Shown here piece after piece: positions 1 through 13,001 of a stretch of DNA of 64,000 nucleotides (its first letter is position 1; the number at the start of each line of letters is the position of its first letter). Position numbers and translations under genes: made by a program. Source of the DNA: Streptococcus mitis (GTDB lineage Bacteria > Bacillota > Bacilli > Lactobacillales > Streptococcaceae); NCBI RefSeq assembly GCF_002860865.1, contig NZ_PKIE01000001.1, positions 1 through 64,000 on the forward strand, given 5' to 3'. The notes under the pieces are model-generated. The model was not told the origin of the DNA. It worked only from the letters and a program-made list of their open reading frames with translations, and did no database searches.

Positions 1-3915
<3,915 letters not shown>

Positions 3916-3960
3916 GTCTTGTTCTAGATAATCGAAATAGACTAATTAGGTTATCGTAAA

Positions 3961-3992
3961 CCTCCAAAAGTTAAAAACTTTTGGAGGTTTTT
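3961..3992 (+). terminator. Rho-independent terminator after the adhesin gene
   Basis: A perfect 12-bp stem, cctccaaaagtt (3961-3972) with aacttttggagg (3976-3987), has an AAA loop and a T run at 3988-3992. It lies 45 bases after the adhesin stop and separates the adhesin transcript from the glycosyltransferase region. Confidence 0.93.
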
Positions 3993-4182
3993 AGTATACT
4001 GACATGTCGTGCATCTGAGGAAGATGGAGATGTTCCCAGTTGAAAGAGAAGAAATACATACAAACGTAAAAATACTAAAGGAAGACGTCAAGCTCTTTTG
4101 ACCCAATTTTATTGATAAGAAGTTCATCATCAACTATAATAAAATGAACCAAAAATAGTACACAATGTGGCATAATATTCTT
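3993..4182. other. Intergenic stretch without a recognisable gene
   Basis: No intact gene is visible between the adhesin terminator and the IS630 remnant. One frame shows a lysine/arginine-rich stretch broken by stops (around 4003-4108) that looks like decayed coding sequence, but I cannot assign a family. Confidence 0.5.
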
Positions 4183-5016
4183 ATGGTATATTCAATAGCT
4201 TTTCGTAAAAAAGTTCTCGCTTATTGTGAGCGAACAGGTAGTATAACAGAAGCATCACAGGTTTTCCAAATCTCACGTAACACCATTTATGGCTGGTTAA
4301 AGTTAAAAGAGAAAACAGGAGAGCTAAACCATCAAGTAAAAGAAACAAAACTAAGAAAGGTTGATATAGATAGACTTAAAAAACACCTTACTGACAATCC
4401 AGATGCTTATTTGACTGAAATAGCTTCTGAATTTGGCTGTCATCCAACTACCATCCACTATGCTCTTAAAGCTATGGACTACACTCGAAAAAAAAGAACC
4501 ATACCTACTATGAACAAGCTCCAGAAAAAGTAGCTTTATTTCTTAAGAATTTTAATAGTTTAAAGCACTTAGCACCTGTTTATATTGATGAAACAGGATT
4601 CGATACTTATTTTTATTGAGGACATGGTCGCTCATTAAAAGGTCAGTTCATAAGAGGTAAGGTATCAGAGGATTTCTTTGGTTGCAGGTCTAACAAATGG
4701 TGAGTTAATCGCTCCAATGACTTACGAAGAGGCGATGACGAGCGACTTTTTTGAAGCTTAGTTTCATAAGTTTTTCTTACCGACATTAAATACACCATCA
4801 GTTATTATTATGGATAATGCAAGATTCCATAGAATGGGTAAGCTAGAACTCTTGTGTGAAGAATTTGGGAATAAACTTTTACCTCTTCCTCCCTACTCAC
4901 CTGAGTACAATCCTATTGAGAAAACATGGGCTCATATCAAAAAGCACCTCAAAAAGGTATTACCAAGTTGCACTACCTTTTATGAAGCTCTCTTGTCCTA
5001 CTCTTGTTTTAGTTGA
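4183..5016 (+). pseudogene. Degenerate IS630-family transposase (IS630-Spn1-like)
   Basis: The N-terminal part (4183-4533) carries a helix-turn-helix of the type YCERTGSITEASQVFQISRN followed by a second HTH region. The C-terminal part (4810-5016) carries MDNARFH and PPYSPEYNPIEKTWAHIK. Between them, in shifted frames, remain the first catalytic Asp (YIDETGF) and other transposase sequence, but a TGA at 4617-4619 and a TAG at 4759-4761 break it. The DDE residues are thus all recognisable but spread over broken frames. The family order (HTH, then DDE with the DNARFH and NPIE motifs) is that of IS630/Tc1. No clear terminal inverted repeats or TA duplication could be placed by eye, so element ends are not given. 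Confidence 0.88.
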
Positions 5017-5021
5017 CTATA

Positions 5022-5171
5022 GAATACTGCATTTGTCCTTACTGTCAGGGAAATCTAAAAGAGATTGGAGCGACTATTCAACGACAAGAATTGAACTTTG
5101 TTCCTTCGCAATTAAAAATAGTTGATTATATCCAATGTGCTTACAATACAATGGATATATCATACATCTGA
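5022..5171 (+). pseudogene. Fragment of an IS66-family transposase (TnpC) N-terminal zinc-binding region
   Basis: In the frame starting at 5022 the sequence reads CICPYCQGNLKEIGATI and then RQELNFVPSQLKIVDYIQCAY, ending at TGA 5169-5171. The CPxC knuckle followed by the LKEIG, ELxFxPxxLKIxxxxQxxY pattern is characteristic of the IS66 TnpC segment ahead of the catalytic domain. Everything before and after is gone, and it directly abuts the IS630 remnant, so this is a mosaic of dead insertion sequences. Confidence 0.7.
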
Positions 5172-5295
5172 TGTATCATAAATATCGATTTTTAGTATAC
5201 TTTATTATAGGATGATTTTTACTGTATAAGTTGGAAAATAGCTGTTTTTTTGATATAATATGTTTTGTATTATATATGGTATAAAATACGTTTGA
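5172..5295. other. AT-rich junction between IS remnants and glycosyltransferase stump
   Basis: About 120 AT-rich bases with no gene. A small palindrome (atacatc t gatgtat) straddles the left boundary near 5163-5177, and promoter-like TATAAT is present near 5255. I see no clear function. Confidence 0.5.
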
Positions 5296-5868
5296 AGAGA
5301 TTTCTTACTTTCTGTCATTCACTATACTACAGGCTTGAAGCCGTGGCATCAACATCATTTTAATCGATTCAGAGAAGAATGGTGGTTTTACTATGGATTG
5401 TCTTGGGATGATGTTATACTTAGAAAATATCCTGCCAAAGAAGGATGGAGTGCTCTTGCTTCACTCCCTCCTTATCAAACAGCTATTTATACGAATACCG
5501 TGAACTTGCCTGAAGCAGATAATCTGATTAAAGCTCTTCCACAAGTGAATTTTAATATTTTGGCCCACTGCTATTTTGCACCAGAAATTTTAATGTTGGA
5601 AAAGTATAAAAATGTAACCCTTTTTCCGTGCTTTGATCCTTTGATGCATGAAAAAGTTTTCAATCAGTTAGATTTTTATCTAGATATTAACTATGAGGGT
5701 GAAATTTATAACATTATCCAAAAAGTAGCAGATAAGGGAATTCCTTTCTATTCTTTCCAAGCAACAAATCATGGACATGAAATACCTCACTATGTTTTTG
5801 AAAATCAGGATGTTCAAGAGATGATTCAGCATATCAAAAACTATTTGAATGCTCTAGAAAATAAGTAG
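5296..5868 (+). pseudogene. Truncated GT8 glycosyltransferase: end of the GT8 domain plus GtfB-like C-terminal domain
   Basis: The frame opens after a TGA at 5293. Its first residues, HYTTGLKPWHQHH, match the closing HxxGxxKPW signature of family 8 glycosyltransferases. The following roughly 150 residues (TAIYTNTVNLPEADNLIKAL onward, with LDINYEG) resemble the C-terminal half of the GtfB proteins in this locus. The known pneumococcal psrP island carries long GT8 proteins with such a second domain. Here the whole catalytic GT8 part is missing and the 5' side is joined to IS debris, so this is a non-functional 3' stump. A TTG at 5335 could in principle start a 177-residue protein, but there is no reason to expect activity. 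Confidence 0.75.
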
Positions 5869-5873
5869 AATGA

Positions 5874-6104
5874 ATGCAAACAGAACCATTAATTAGTGTT
5901 ATCGTACCAGTGTGTAATGTAGCACCTTATCTAGAACTAGCCTTAGATAGTATAAGATACCAGTCTTATCAAAATTTAGAAATTATTTTAATTAATGATG
6001 GTTCAACGGATGATTCAGAAAGTATTTGTAAAGATTTTGCATCTCAAGATGCAAGATTTAGATACATTTATCAAGAGAATGGGAAAAGTAAAAGATGTTT
6101 GTAA
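5874..6104 (+). pseudogene. Truncated GT2 glycosyltransferase, N-terminal stump
   Basis: The first 70 residues are a standard family 2 GT-A start: LISVIVPVCNVAPYLELALD, then ILINDGSTDDS. The intact GT2 at 9123 continues NGGLSDARNYGI at the equivalent place, whereas this copy reads NGKSKRCL and stops. All of the DxD/acceptor half is absent. The junction sits about 10 bases before the start of the following GtfB-like gene, so a deletion appears to have fused the GT2 5' end to the gtfB-like upstream sequence. It may still supply transcription and translation into the next gene, whose ATG overlaps it by 10 bases. Confidence 0.8.
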
Positions 6105-7372
6105 TCGCAAAAAAAACAGATGATAAAGTTTCAAAAATTAAGGAAATTTTTCAAAATCTAGAGAAATCATTAACTGTATTCTACATTGATTGTTTTGACA
6201 ATCTAGATAATCTTGAACAAGGGGAATTGACAGCACTGACATACTTCCTAATGAAAGAAAAGGGTCAACCTCTCTTTGTTAACAATTTACCTCTGCCCCC
6301 TTACTGGGAGATAACGACAGATGGTTTAGAAGGTTATGTTTATGACCAAAGTAAAAAGAAAGCACGAATAAAGTTTCGTCAACCACAATCAGAGCGTACT
6401 ATTGCGAGGGTTTACTGGTATGATGAAGAAGAAACGTGCATCTGGATAGATTATTACAGTGCTTATGGCTGGAAAGTTTGTCGTGAACTTTTAGATGAAG
6501 AAGAAAAGAGTGTACTGAGAACTATTTACAACTCAGAAGGGAGAGAACTTCTAGTAGAGTGGTTACAACAAGATAAAATAGCTTACTTTGATTCACAGCA
6601 GAGTCCAACTATCTATCCGAATCGTCATTCTTTTCTCCTTAAAGTATTAGAAGAGATAGTAGAGAGAGAAGATATTTTAATTTTGGGAGAAGAGATTCTC
6701 TCGCTTCTTCCCTCAGGAAAGAAAGAAAATTACTATTATTTGGCAGATGATATAATAGAGGCTGATAAGATTGCAGACCGAGTTAATCAGGTTCTAGTAA
6801 TGTCCCCTCGAAGTTCTGATCTTTCTCCTTACACACATCTATATGGGTTTGCTTTAAATAAGCCAGTTCCGGTTAGGCCACAAGCTATGATTATTACAAA
6901 TTCTGAATGGATAGAAGGTTTAGAACAATTATTGATTCAATTTCCAGAGATTGATTTCCATGTAGGAGCAGTTACAGAGATGGGAAGTCGTATTACTAAT
7001 TTATCTATCTATTCTAATATGCACATACATCCAGGAATGAGTTATCGACTTTTTCAAGAATTACTGGATAGCAGTAGTTTCTATTTTGATATTCAGTATG
7101 ATATTGAAATTCTTGCCTCTTCTTTACGTGCGGTTGAAAGAGGAATATTACTTTATACATTGGACAATCTGACTCATCATGAAGAATATAAAAAATTAGA
7201 AACTTGTTGCGATACAATAGAGTCTCTCATTCAAAATGTACGCCAAGTTATAGAAAATCCTGATAAGTATTATCAACTTTCTAGAAATCAAGCTCAAATA
7301 TTAGGGATAACTAGTTTAGAAGATTATCGTAGTTTATTTGGTAGATGGGAGAGAAAATTTGACTGTTTATAA
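6095..7372 (+). CDS. Second GtfB-like accessory Sec glycosyltransferase subunit
   Basis: This 425-residue protein resembles the canonical GtfB at 18827 along its length. Shared features include GxPLFVNNLPLPPYWEI against GKPLYFNQVPVPDFWEI near the N terminus, an RVYWYDE/DYYSAYGW block, ITNSEWIEGLEQL, and the HVGAVTEM block against RIAAVTEM. GtfB is the non-catalytic partner (co-activator/adhesin-binding chaperone) of the GtfA O-GlcNAc transferase. The gene overlaps the next one (GtfA-like) by 14 bases, so the two are translationally coupled. The order here is B then A, the reverse of the gtfA-gtfB pair downstream. It may act on sugars or acceptors different from the main pair; S. salivarius is known to carry an additional GtfA/B-like pair (GtfE/GtfF). 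Start chosen at ATG 6095, which follows gggaaaag. Confidence 0.85.
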   Translation: MFVIAKKTDDKVSKIKEIFQNLEKSLTVFYIDCFDNLDNLEQGELTALTYFLMKEKGQPLFVNNLPLPPYWEITTDGLEGYVYDQSKKKARIKFRQPQSERTIARVYWYDEEETCIWIDYYSAYGWKVCRELLDEEEKSVLRTIYNSEGRELLVEWLQQDKIAYFDSQQSPTIYPNRHSFLLKVLEEIVEREDILILGEEILSLLPSGKKENYYYLADDIIEADKIADRVNQVLVMSPRSSDLSPYTHLYGFALNKPVPVRPQAMIITNSEWIEGLEQLLIQFPEIDFHVGAVTEMGSRITNLSIYSNMHIHPGMSYRLFQELLDSSSFYFDIQYDIEILASSLRAVERGILLYTLDNLTHHEEYKKLETCCDTIESLIQNVRQVIENPDKYYQLSRNQAQILGITSLEDYRSLFGRWERKFDCL

Positions 7373-8870
7373 TTTTAATCTATTGCTAGGGTTTGAGCCA
7401 AATGGAGTAGATGTTGCACAAGCACATCGCCTTAAAATGTTTCGCAAGTTAGGTGTAGAGACATATTTTGTATTTACCCATTGGCCAAATAGGGATCAAT
7501 TAGATTATTTTTTATCCAAAGGTTATCGATACAATGAACTTCTTTTTGCTCAACTTTTGTTTACGGATCAGTTAGTAATAGAACCCATTCTTTCTTCGAG
7601 TGAGATGGAAATGCTTTTGGGATTGGAGAAGTCACAACAAATTGATAGTTCTGACGAAAGTCAATCTTATAAACTAGATAATGGAGAAGTTATCGTTTTT
7701 CGGTACAGTAAATATTATTTAGATAAGGTTCAGTATGTGGATTATTTTTCAGAAGGATATTTACTAAGAAGGGAAATGTACTCTACAAGAAAACTAGTAA
7801 CTGATTATTTTGTATTGAACTATCAAAATAATCACATTTCAGCTGAACTAGGAAAACGTGTTTATCATAACCAAGACGGAAGTGTAGCATTAGAGGAAAT
7901 TTCTCAGAAAGAGAAACGTCTTTATCTATTAAAAGATAATAGACTAATAACACATGAAGAGCTGATAACTTTTTTTATAAATAAGCTCAATCTAAAAGAA
8001 AGAGATATTGTTCTGATGGATAGGGCTTCGAATATTGATTTTGCTCGTCCACTATTGGAGCAATCATCAGGTGCAAAACTAGGACTAGTGTTCCATTCGG
8101 AACATACTTTTGGTGAGCATCCCTTTAGCTATGAATATTACTACCCTGTAAAGTATGCTAATCGTTTTGACTTTATGATTACATCTACTAAGTTACAGGC
8201 AGAAATTTTGAAGGAGTCTTTTCAAAAAGAAGGACAGCAAGCTCCCAAAATTTATACTATTCCAGTAGGGAGTTTGAATTCTTTACGATATGCAGACAAA
8301 GTTAGGCAACCACAAAAAATTATGACGGCTTCAAGATTGATTTATTCAAAGCGAGTAGATTTAGCTATTAGAGCAGTTGTTTTAGCGCATCAAAAGGGTG
8401 CGAATATTGATTTTTCTATCTTTGGTCAAGGTATGGAATATAATGGGTTGAAAGAATTGATTTGCGAATATTCGGCAGAGGATTATATCCATCTAAAAGG
8501 GTATGCGAGATTGGATGACGAGTACATAAAACATAGTATTTATCTAACAGCTTCTACAACTGAGACTTTTGGTTTGACTTTGATGGAAGCTGTTGGATCA
8601 GGATTGGCTATTGTTGGATTTGATGTGAGATATGGTAATCCTACCTTTATACTAGATGGTAAAAATGGTTATTTAGTTCCTTTTGAAGGAAGAAGTGATC
8701 AGGAGTTGGTAGAGGATATGGCTCAGAGATTAGTTGAACTATCTTCTAAAGATATGGAGGATTTTTATAGCAATTCTTATCAGTTGGCGAGTGAGTACTT
8801 AGAGGAAAGTATTGTAGAGCTATGGAATGGTTTTCTTGGAGATCAGACTTCAAGAATAGCTATATCTTAG
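7359..8870 (+). CDS. Second GtfA-like accessory Sec O-glycosyltransferase
   Basis: The N terminus TVYNFNLLLGFEPNGVDVAQ aligns with TIYNINLGIGWASSGVEYAQ of GtfA at 17323, which favours the TTG start at 7359 over the ATG at 7338. The length (503 residues) is that of GtfA. The C-terminal GT-B fold (GT4-type) shows PVGSLNSLRY, TASRLIYSKRVDLAI and TASTTETFGLTLMEAVGSG; the last contains the E-x7-E motif that binds the nucleotide sugar. Family knowledge: GtfA adds GlcNAc to Ser/Thr of the SRR adhesin before export and needs GtfB. This copy, with its GtfB-like partner immediately upstream, probably forms a second complex. Whether it adds GlcNAc or another sugar cannot be told from sequence. Confidence 0.88.
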   Translation: MTVYNFNLLLGFEPNGVDVAQAHRLKMFRKLGVETYFVFTHWPNRDQLDYFLSKGYRYNELLFAQLLFTDQLVIEPILSSSEMEMLLGLEKSQQIDSSDESQSYKLDNGEVIVFRYSKYYLDKVQYVDYFSEGYLLRREMYSTRKLVTDYFVLNYQNNHISAELGKRVYHNQDGSVALEEISQKEKRLYLLKDNRLITHEELITFFINKLNLKERDIVLMDRASNIDFARPLLEQSSGAKLGLVFHSEHTFGEHPFSYEYYYPVKYANRFDFMITSTKLQAEILKESFQKEGQQAPKIYTIPVGSLNSLRYADKVRQPQKIMTASRLIYSKRVDLAIRAVVLAHQKGANIDFSIFGQGMEYNGLKELICEYSAEDYIHLKGYARLDDEYIKHSIYLTASTTETFGLTLMEAVGSGLAIVGFDVRYGNPTFILDGKNGYLVPFEGRSDQELVEDMAQRLVELSSKDMEDFYSNSYQLASEYLEESIVELWNGFLGDQTSRIAIS

Positions 8871-9122
8871 AGAGTTCAATATTCTAATGATAAATTTATA
8901 AAAGAGAGAGGGATATGAGTCTGGAAACGAAAGCAATCTATCAATCATGAGGAATAGATTGCGAAAATTATCGATGAAGTTTATCGTCTTAGAAAAACTA
9001 TTTTTGATTTTGATAATACTTGTCATAATGTGTTGAGAGGTTCCTTTATTTGTGATCACTCTTATCCTGAAAATATGGTGTTTAAAATAGATAATTTGAT
9101 AGATAATAAGGAGTTGACTTAG
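8871..9122. other. Gap with decayed coding sequence
   Basis: No intact gene. One frame (about 8963-9121) is open for some 50 codons and reads IAKIIDEVYRLRKTIFDFD, ending at the TAG just before the next ATG; it has no start and is cut by a TAG upstream. It is probably the tail of a lost gene of the glycosylation island, family unknown. Confidence 0.5.
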
Positions 9123-10007
9123 ATGAAAGAAGAGTTAATTAGCGTAGTTGTTCCTATTTATAATGTGGAAAAATATCTTCGTCTTTGTTTAGATAGTTTA
9201 TTGATGCAAACATATACTAATTTCGAAGTGTTAATGATTAACGATGGATCACCAGATGATTCAGCAAATATTTGTAAGGAGTATTTGGCTAAAGATAGAC
9301 GCTTTCAGTACTTTGAAAAAGAAAATGGTGGTTTGTCAGATGCAAGAAATTATGGGATAGAATGTTCTAAAGGAGAATATATTACCTTCGTTGATTCAGA
9401 TGATTGGTTAAAGGAAACATTTCTAGCAGATTTATATGAAGCTATTACTAGAACAGGAGCAGATATAGCTCTATCAACCTATATAAAATATGATGATTCA
9501 ACATCTGTTTATGAGGTCCCAATTTTAGGGGAGTACTATGAGCGTATTTGGACGTCTGATGAGTGGATTAGAGAGTTACCCAAGATTGAAATGGAAGACA
9601 ATTCCTTTTCTGTTACATGGGCAAAATTATTTAAAAGAGATATGTTTAATGTTATTCGTTTCCCAAAAGGTAAATTAATTGAGGATACTAGAACAAATAT
9701 TAAATTATTTCTAGAGGCTTCAAGAATCACCTATATTCATAAAGGTTTGTACTTTTATCGGATAAGAGGGGGATCGATTATACAAACTATTACAGAAAAA
9801 TTATTAGAAGATGTACTGGATACTTTAGTAGAACGACTGTGTCTTGTTACGATAAAAGGTTTGTACTCAGATATTTATAAGAATGCTCTTTTGGAGTCAC
9901 TAAAGTTTAGAAGTTATCAAGCTTATACTTGTGGTTTAGAGAATACGGAAATCTATCGAAGATATCAAGAAATGCTTTACTTAATTGAAAAGATGGATGA
10001 AGAATGA
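9123..10007 (+). CDS. Family 2 glycosyltransferase of the SRR glycosylation island
   Basis: This 294-residue protein starts with the GT-A signature ELISVVVPIYNVEKYLRLCL, followed by LMINDGSPDDS, ENGGLSDARNYGI and the metal-binding FVDSDDW (DxD region near residue 95). Its position immediately before secY2 matches the GT2 gene next to secY2 in pneumococcal psrP loci. It likely extends the O-glycan on the adhesin in the cytoplasm after GtfA/GtfB have primed it. Donor and acceptor are not predictable. This is the only intact GT2 gene in the island here; a second is truncated at 5874-6104. Confidence 0.88.
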   Translation: MKEELISVVVPIYNVEKYLRLCLDSLLMQTYTNFEVLMINDGSPDDSANICKEYLAKDRRFQYFEKENGGLSDARNYGIECSKGEYITFVDSDDWLKETFLADLYEAITRTGADIALSTYIKYDDSTSVYEVPILGEYYERIWTSDEWIRELPKIEMEDNSFSVTWAKLFKRDMFNVIRFPKGKLIEDTRTNIKLFLEASRITYIHKGLYFYRIRGGSIIQTITEKLLEDVLDTLVERLCLVTIKGLYSDIYKNALLESLKFRSYQAYTCGLENTEIYRRYQEMLYLIEKMDEE

Positions 10008-10107
10008 TTCTGTTTTGATTAAAATAGACAGCTTAAATTGAGGTCTTTCAGTTTAATTTAGTTTTTCTAGTAGTTCATTTGAAATCCTACCGTAAAGAGT
10101 TCTCATC

Positions 10108-10135
10108 TTGATTATTAGAGTTATTTTGAGATAAT
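10108..10135 (+). promoter_or_regulatory. Candidate promoter for secY2 operon
   Basis: TTGATT (10108-10113), a 16-base spacer and GATAAT (10130-10135) lie in the 189-base gap before secY2. The match is moderate and the region is AT-rich, so it may be chance. Confidence 0.4.
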
Positions 10136-10196
10136 ATTTCTATTATTAGTAGGGATAATTATTTATTTTATGATTGAAAATATGAAAGGACTTGTC

Positions 10197-11411
10197 ATGA
10201 AAAACTATTTTTCATCTATAATAACAAAAAGTCTAATGACTTTCTCTTTGATTTTTATTTATGTACTAGGAAGTCATTTGACGTTACCATTTATTGATGT
10301 AAATAGTAGGGACTTTTTAGGTGGTTCAACAGCTTATCTTGCCTTTTCGACGGCTATTACAGGCGGAAATCTCCGCAGTCTTTCCTTACTTTCTGTTGGG
10401 ATTTCTCCGTGGATGTCCTCTATGATTTTGTGGCAAATGTTTTCCTTTTCAAAACATTTAGGCTTGTCTTCGATGTCGATGGAGACTCAGGATAGGTGTC
10501 GGATGTATTTAACACTGTTTATAGCTATCATTCAATCTTTGGCTATTTCCTTAAATCTTCCGGTTCAACCGGCTTACTCTTTTGAACTTGTCCTGTTCTT
10601 AAATACAATGTTATTGACTGCAGGAACTTTTTTTTCGATTTGGCTAACTGATATCAATTCTAGCAATGGGGTTGGTGGAGTTATGGTTATATTGTTAACG
10701 AGTATGGTATTAAATATTCCGCAGGATTTGATTGAAATATCTAAACAAATCAATATATCGACATCTATTTTGATGTTTTTAAGTCTTATGGGTGTTTTCT
10801 TTGCTTATCTACTAGCCCTATTTTATAGAGCTCGCTATCGCATACCGGTTAATAAGATTGGTTTAAATAGTCGTTTTAAGAGATATTCATATTTTGAAGT
10901 GATGCTTAACCCAGCTGGAGGGATGCCTTACATGTATTTGATGAGCTTTTTATCTTTGCCAACCTATATTCTTTTGTTGTTACAGACGCTTTTCCCTGCA
11001 AATTTAATATTCTCTGAAATTGCAGCAAAGTATACAGTTGGAAAACCACTCTGGATTTATATGTATATCGGATTTCTTTTTCTTTTTAGTATCTTATTTG
11101 CTTTTGTAAATATGAGCGGAGAACAAATTGCAGAACGTATGAAAAAGTCTGGAGAATATATCTATGGAATCTATCCTGGTGAAGAAACTAGTCGATTTAT
11201 GAATAGAATAATTTTTCGTTTTTCTATTATAGGTGCTTTCTTTAATGTGATTATGGCAGGTGGTCCCATGCTTTTTGTTTTATATGATGAAAAGTTATTG
11301 AGGATTGCTATGATTCCGGGTTTATTTTTGATGTTTGGTGGTATGATTTTTACAATCAGAGATGAGGTGAAAGCTCTGAGATTAAATGAAACATATAAAC
11401 CATTGATTTAG
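10197..11411 (+). CDS. secY2: Accessory Sec translocase channel SecY2
   Basis: This membrane protein of about 404 residues has many hydrophobic segments and is related to SecY. It is the channel dedicated to the SRR glycoprotein. Visible SecY-like elements include the early [20 protein letters not shown] region and an [20 protein letters not shown] segment equivalent to the SecY ADNLKKSG region. The start at 10197 is preferred over the upstream in-frame ATG 10170 because AAAGGA lies 6-7 bases ahead. It heads the operon secY2-asp1-asp2-asp3-secA2-gtfA-gtfB-asp4-asp5. Confidence 0.96.
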   Translation: MKNYFSSIITKSLMTFSLIFIYVLGSHLTLPFIDVNSRDFLGGSTAYLAFSTAITGGNLRSLSLLSVGISPWMSSMILWQMFSFSKHLGLSSMSMETQDRCRMYLTLFIAIIQSLAISLNLPVQPAYSFELVLFLNTMLLTAGTFFSIWLTDINSSNGVGGVMVILLTSMVLNIPQDLIEISKQINISTSILMFLSLMGVFFAYLLALFYRARYRIPVNKIGLNSRFKRYSYFEVMLNPAGGMPYMYLMSFLSLPTYILLLLQTLFPANLIFSEIAAKYTVGKPLWIYMYIGFLFLFSILFAFVNMSGEQIAERMKKSGEYIYGIYPGEETSRFMNRIIFRFSIIGAFFNVIMAGGPMLFVLYDEKLLRIAMIPGLFLMFGGMIFTIRDEVKALRLNETYKPLI

Positions 11412-11420
11412 GAGGATATC

Positions 11421-13001
11421 ATGTATTATTTTATTCCAGCTTGGTATGGTTCAAATCGTCAATGGCACGCTGATTTGACTCCGTGGTACTATTCTAACTT
11501 TAAACTTGAATTTGATGATACTTTCAATCAAATTAGACTTTTTCAAAGACAAGGTCTACCGTCTCGACTATTAGTATTATCCTATCAGCCACATTTACGT
11601 TATTTTTTACACAGACATGGTGTCCTAGAGACAGAAGTCTATCCTATATTTGATGATTTGCAAGATTTGCATGATATACACAGCCAGGTTCTGAATATAA
11701 GAGATATAGAGTGGGATAGTGATTGTCAATTTATTTATAGTCCTTTTGCAATAGTAGTACAAAAAAATGGTAAAAAATATGCTAAAGTGGAGCATGGTGT
11801 AGAAGGATTTATCAGTGAAATCCAATATTTTGATCTCGATGGGCAAATAAGTACACATTATATAATGGACGATCGTGGCTTTGTGTCTAGTGTCATTTAT
11901 TTTGATAATGGCCAGCCTATCTATCAAGACTATTTAGATCCTAAAGGTATTTGGCGATTTAGGGAGTATTTAAATGAGAGAGGCCGAGTAGAGGTAAATC
12001 CAATATTTGGTTACCGTTTTAAACAGCTTTACTACACTGATATGAGTCAACTAATCGCAGAATATTTTGATAAATACCTGCAAAAGAAACAGGAAAAACA
12101 GGATATTTTTATCATTCCGTCACATCCTTATCATGATCAGTTTATCTTTGATCATATTCCAAGTGACAATCCTAAAATTTTGAGTCTCTTTATAAATCGG
12201 AATTCACAGAATACCTTTGGAGAGTTATCAGTATCGGTTGATCGAGCTAGTTTAGTGTTAGTGGATAGAGAGGATAGTTTACAACTTTTACAGGAACTAT
12301 ATCCTGAACTTTCTAATAAATTTTACCATCTTTCTCCTTTTGATACGCGTTTACGACTAGGTCGAAGTCAGACTCGAAAAGAATCGATTATTTACTATCA
12401 ACTTGATTTCAACGAAGAAATTGATAGGGAAGCATTGACTCAAGTTTTGTTATTTATTGCTGAAACTAAAAATACAGAGGTCATTTTTGGAGCCTTTTCT
12501 GCTAGTCAGGAACAAATGGATGAAGTGGAAAGCTTTGTAAATGAAATCATTCAGGGACAAATCCATACTGACAGCTTGGAAAAAGGCCTAGACTATGGTG
12601 GTGCAGAAAATCCACTAGAGGAAAACCAGGAGCAAGAACTGCGTTTTCAATTTGTCAATATGAATGATGAATTGGATTTGATTAAGACACTCGAGTTTGT
12701 TCGTTTGATTGTGGATCTCAATAAACAACCCCACCTCTATACTCAAATAGCAGGTATCAGTGCGGGAATTCCTCAGATTAATCTAGTTGAGACCGTCTAT
12801 GTGGAACATTTAAAAAACGGTTATTTGATTTCAGATGTGACAGAATTTTCCAAGGCGGCACATTACTATACAGATAAACTGAAAGAGTGGAATCAAGCAT
12901 TAGTATACTCTATTGATAAAATCAAAGAACACACTGGACAAAGATTCTTAGATAAGTTGCATCACTGGATTGAGGAGGTTACAGATGTCAAAGGATTATA
13001 A
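11421..13001 (+). CDS. asp1: Accessory Sec system protein Asp1
   Basis: A 526-residue protein beginning MYYFIPAWYGSNRQWHADLT, the typical Asp1 start. The family has a GT-B-like fold without known transferase activity and acts with Asp2 and Asp3 as a cytoplasmic complex that links the glycosylated adhesin to SecA2. It is preceded by an AGGAGG ribosome site and lies 9 bases after secY2. The 3' end overlaps asp2 by 17 bases, consistent with translational coupling. Confidence 0.96.
   Translation: MYYFIPAWYGSNRQWHADLTPWYYSNFKLEFDDTFNQIRLFQRQGLPSRLLVLSYQPHLRYFLHRHGVLETEVYPIFDDLQDLHDIHSQVLNIRDIEWDSDCQFIYSPFAIVVQKNGKKYAKVEHGVEGFISEIQYFDLDGQISTHYIMDDRGFVSSVIYFDNGQPIYQDYLDPKGIWRFREYLNERGRVEVNPIFGYRFKQLYYTDMSQLIAEYFDKYLQKKQEKQDIFIIPSHPYHDQFIFDHIPSDNPKILSLFINRNSQNTFGELSVSVDRASLVLVDREDSLQLLQELYPELSNKFYHLSPFDTRLRLGRSQTRKESIIYYQLDFNEEIDREALTQVLLFIAETKNTEVIFGAFSASQEQMDEVESFVNEIIQGQIHTDSLEKGLDYGGAENPLEENQEQELRFQFVNMNDELDLIKTLEFVRLIVDLNKQPHLYTQIAGISAGIPQINLVETVYVEHLKNGYLISDVTEFSKAAHYYTDKLKEWNQALVYSIDKIKEHTGQRFLDKLHHWIEEVTDVKGL

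Noticed and set aside
10170..10196. Upstream ATG for secY2
   Set aside because: The ATG at 10197 has AAAGGA at the right distance and gives the usual SecY2 N terminus.
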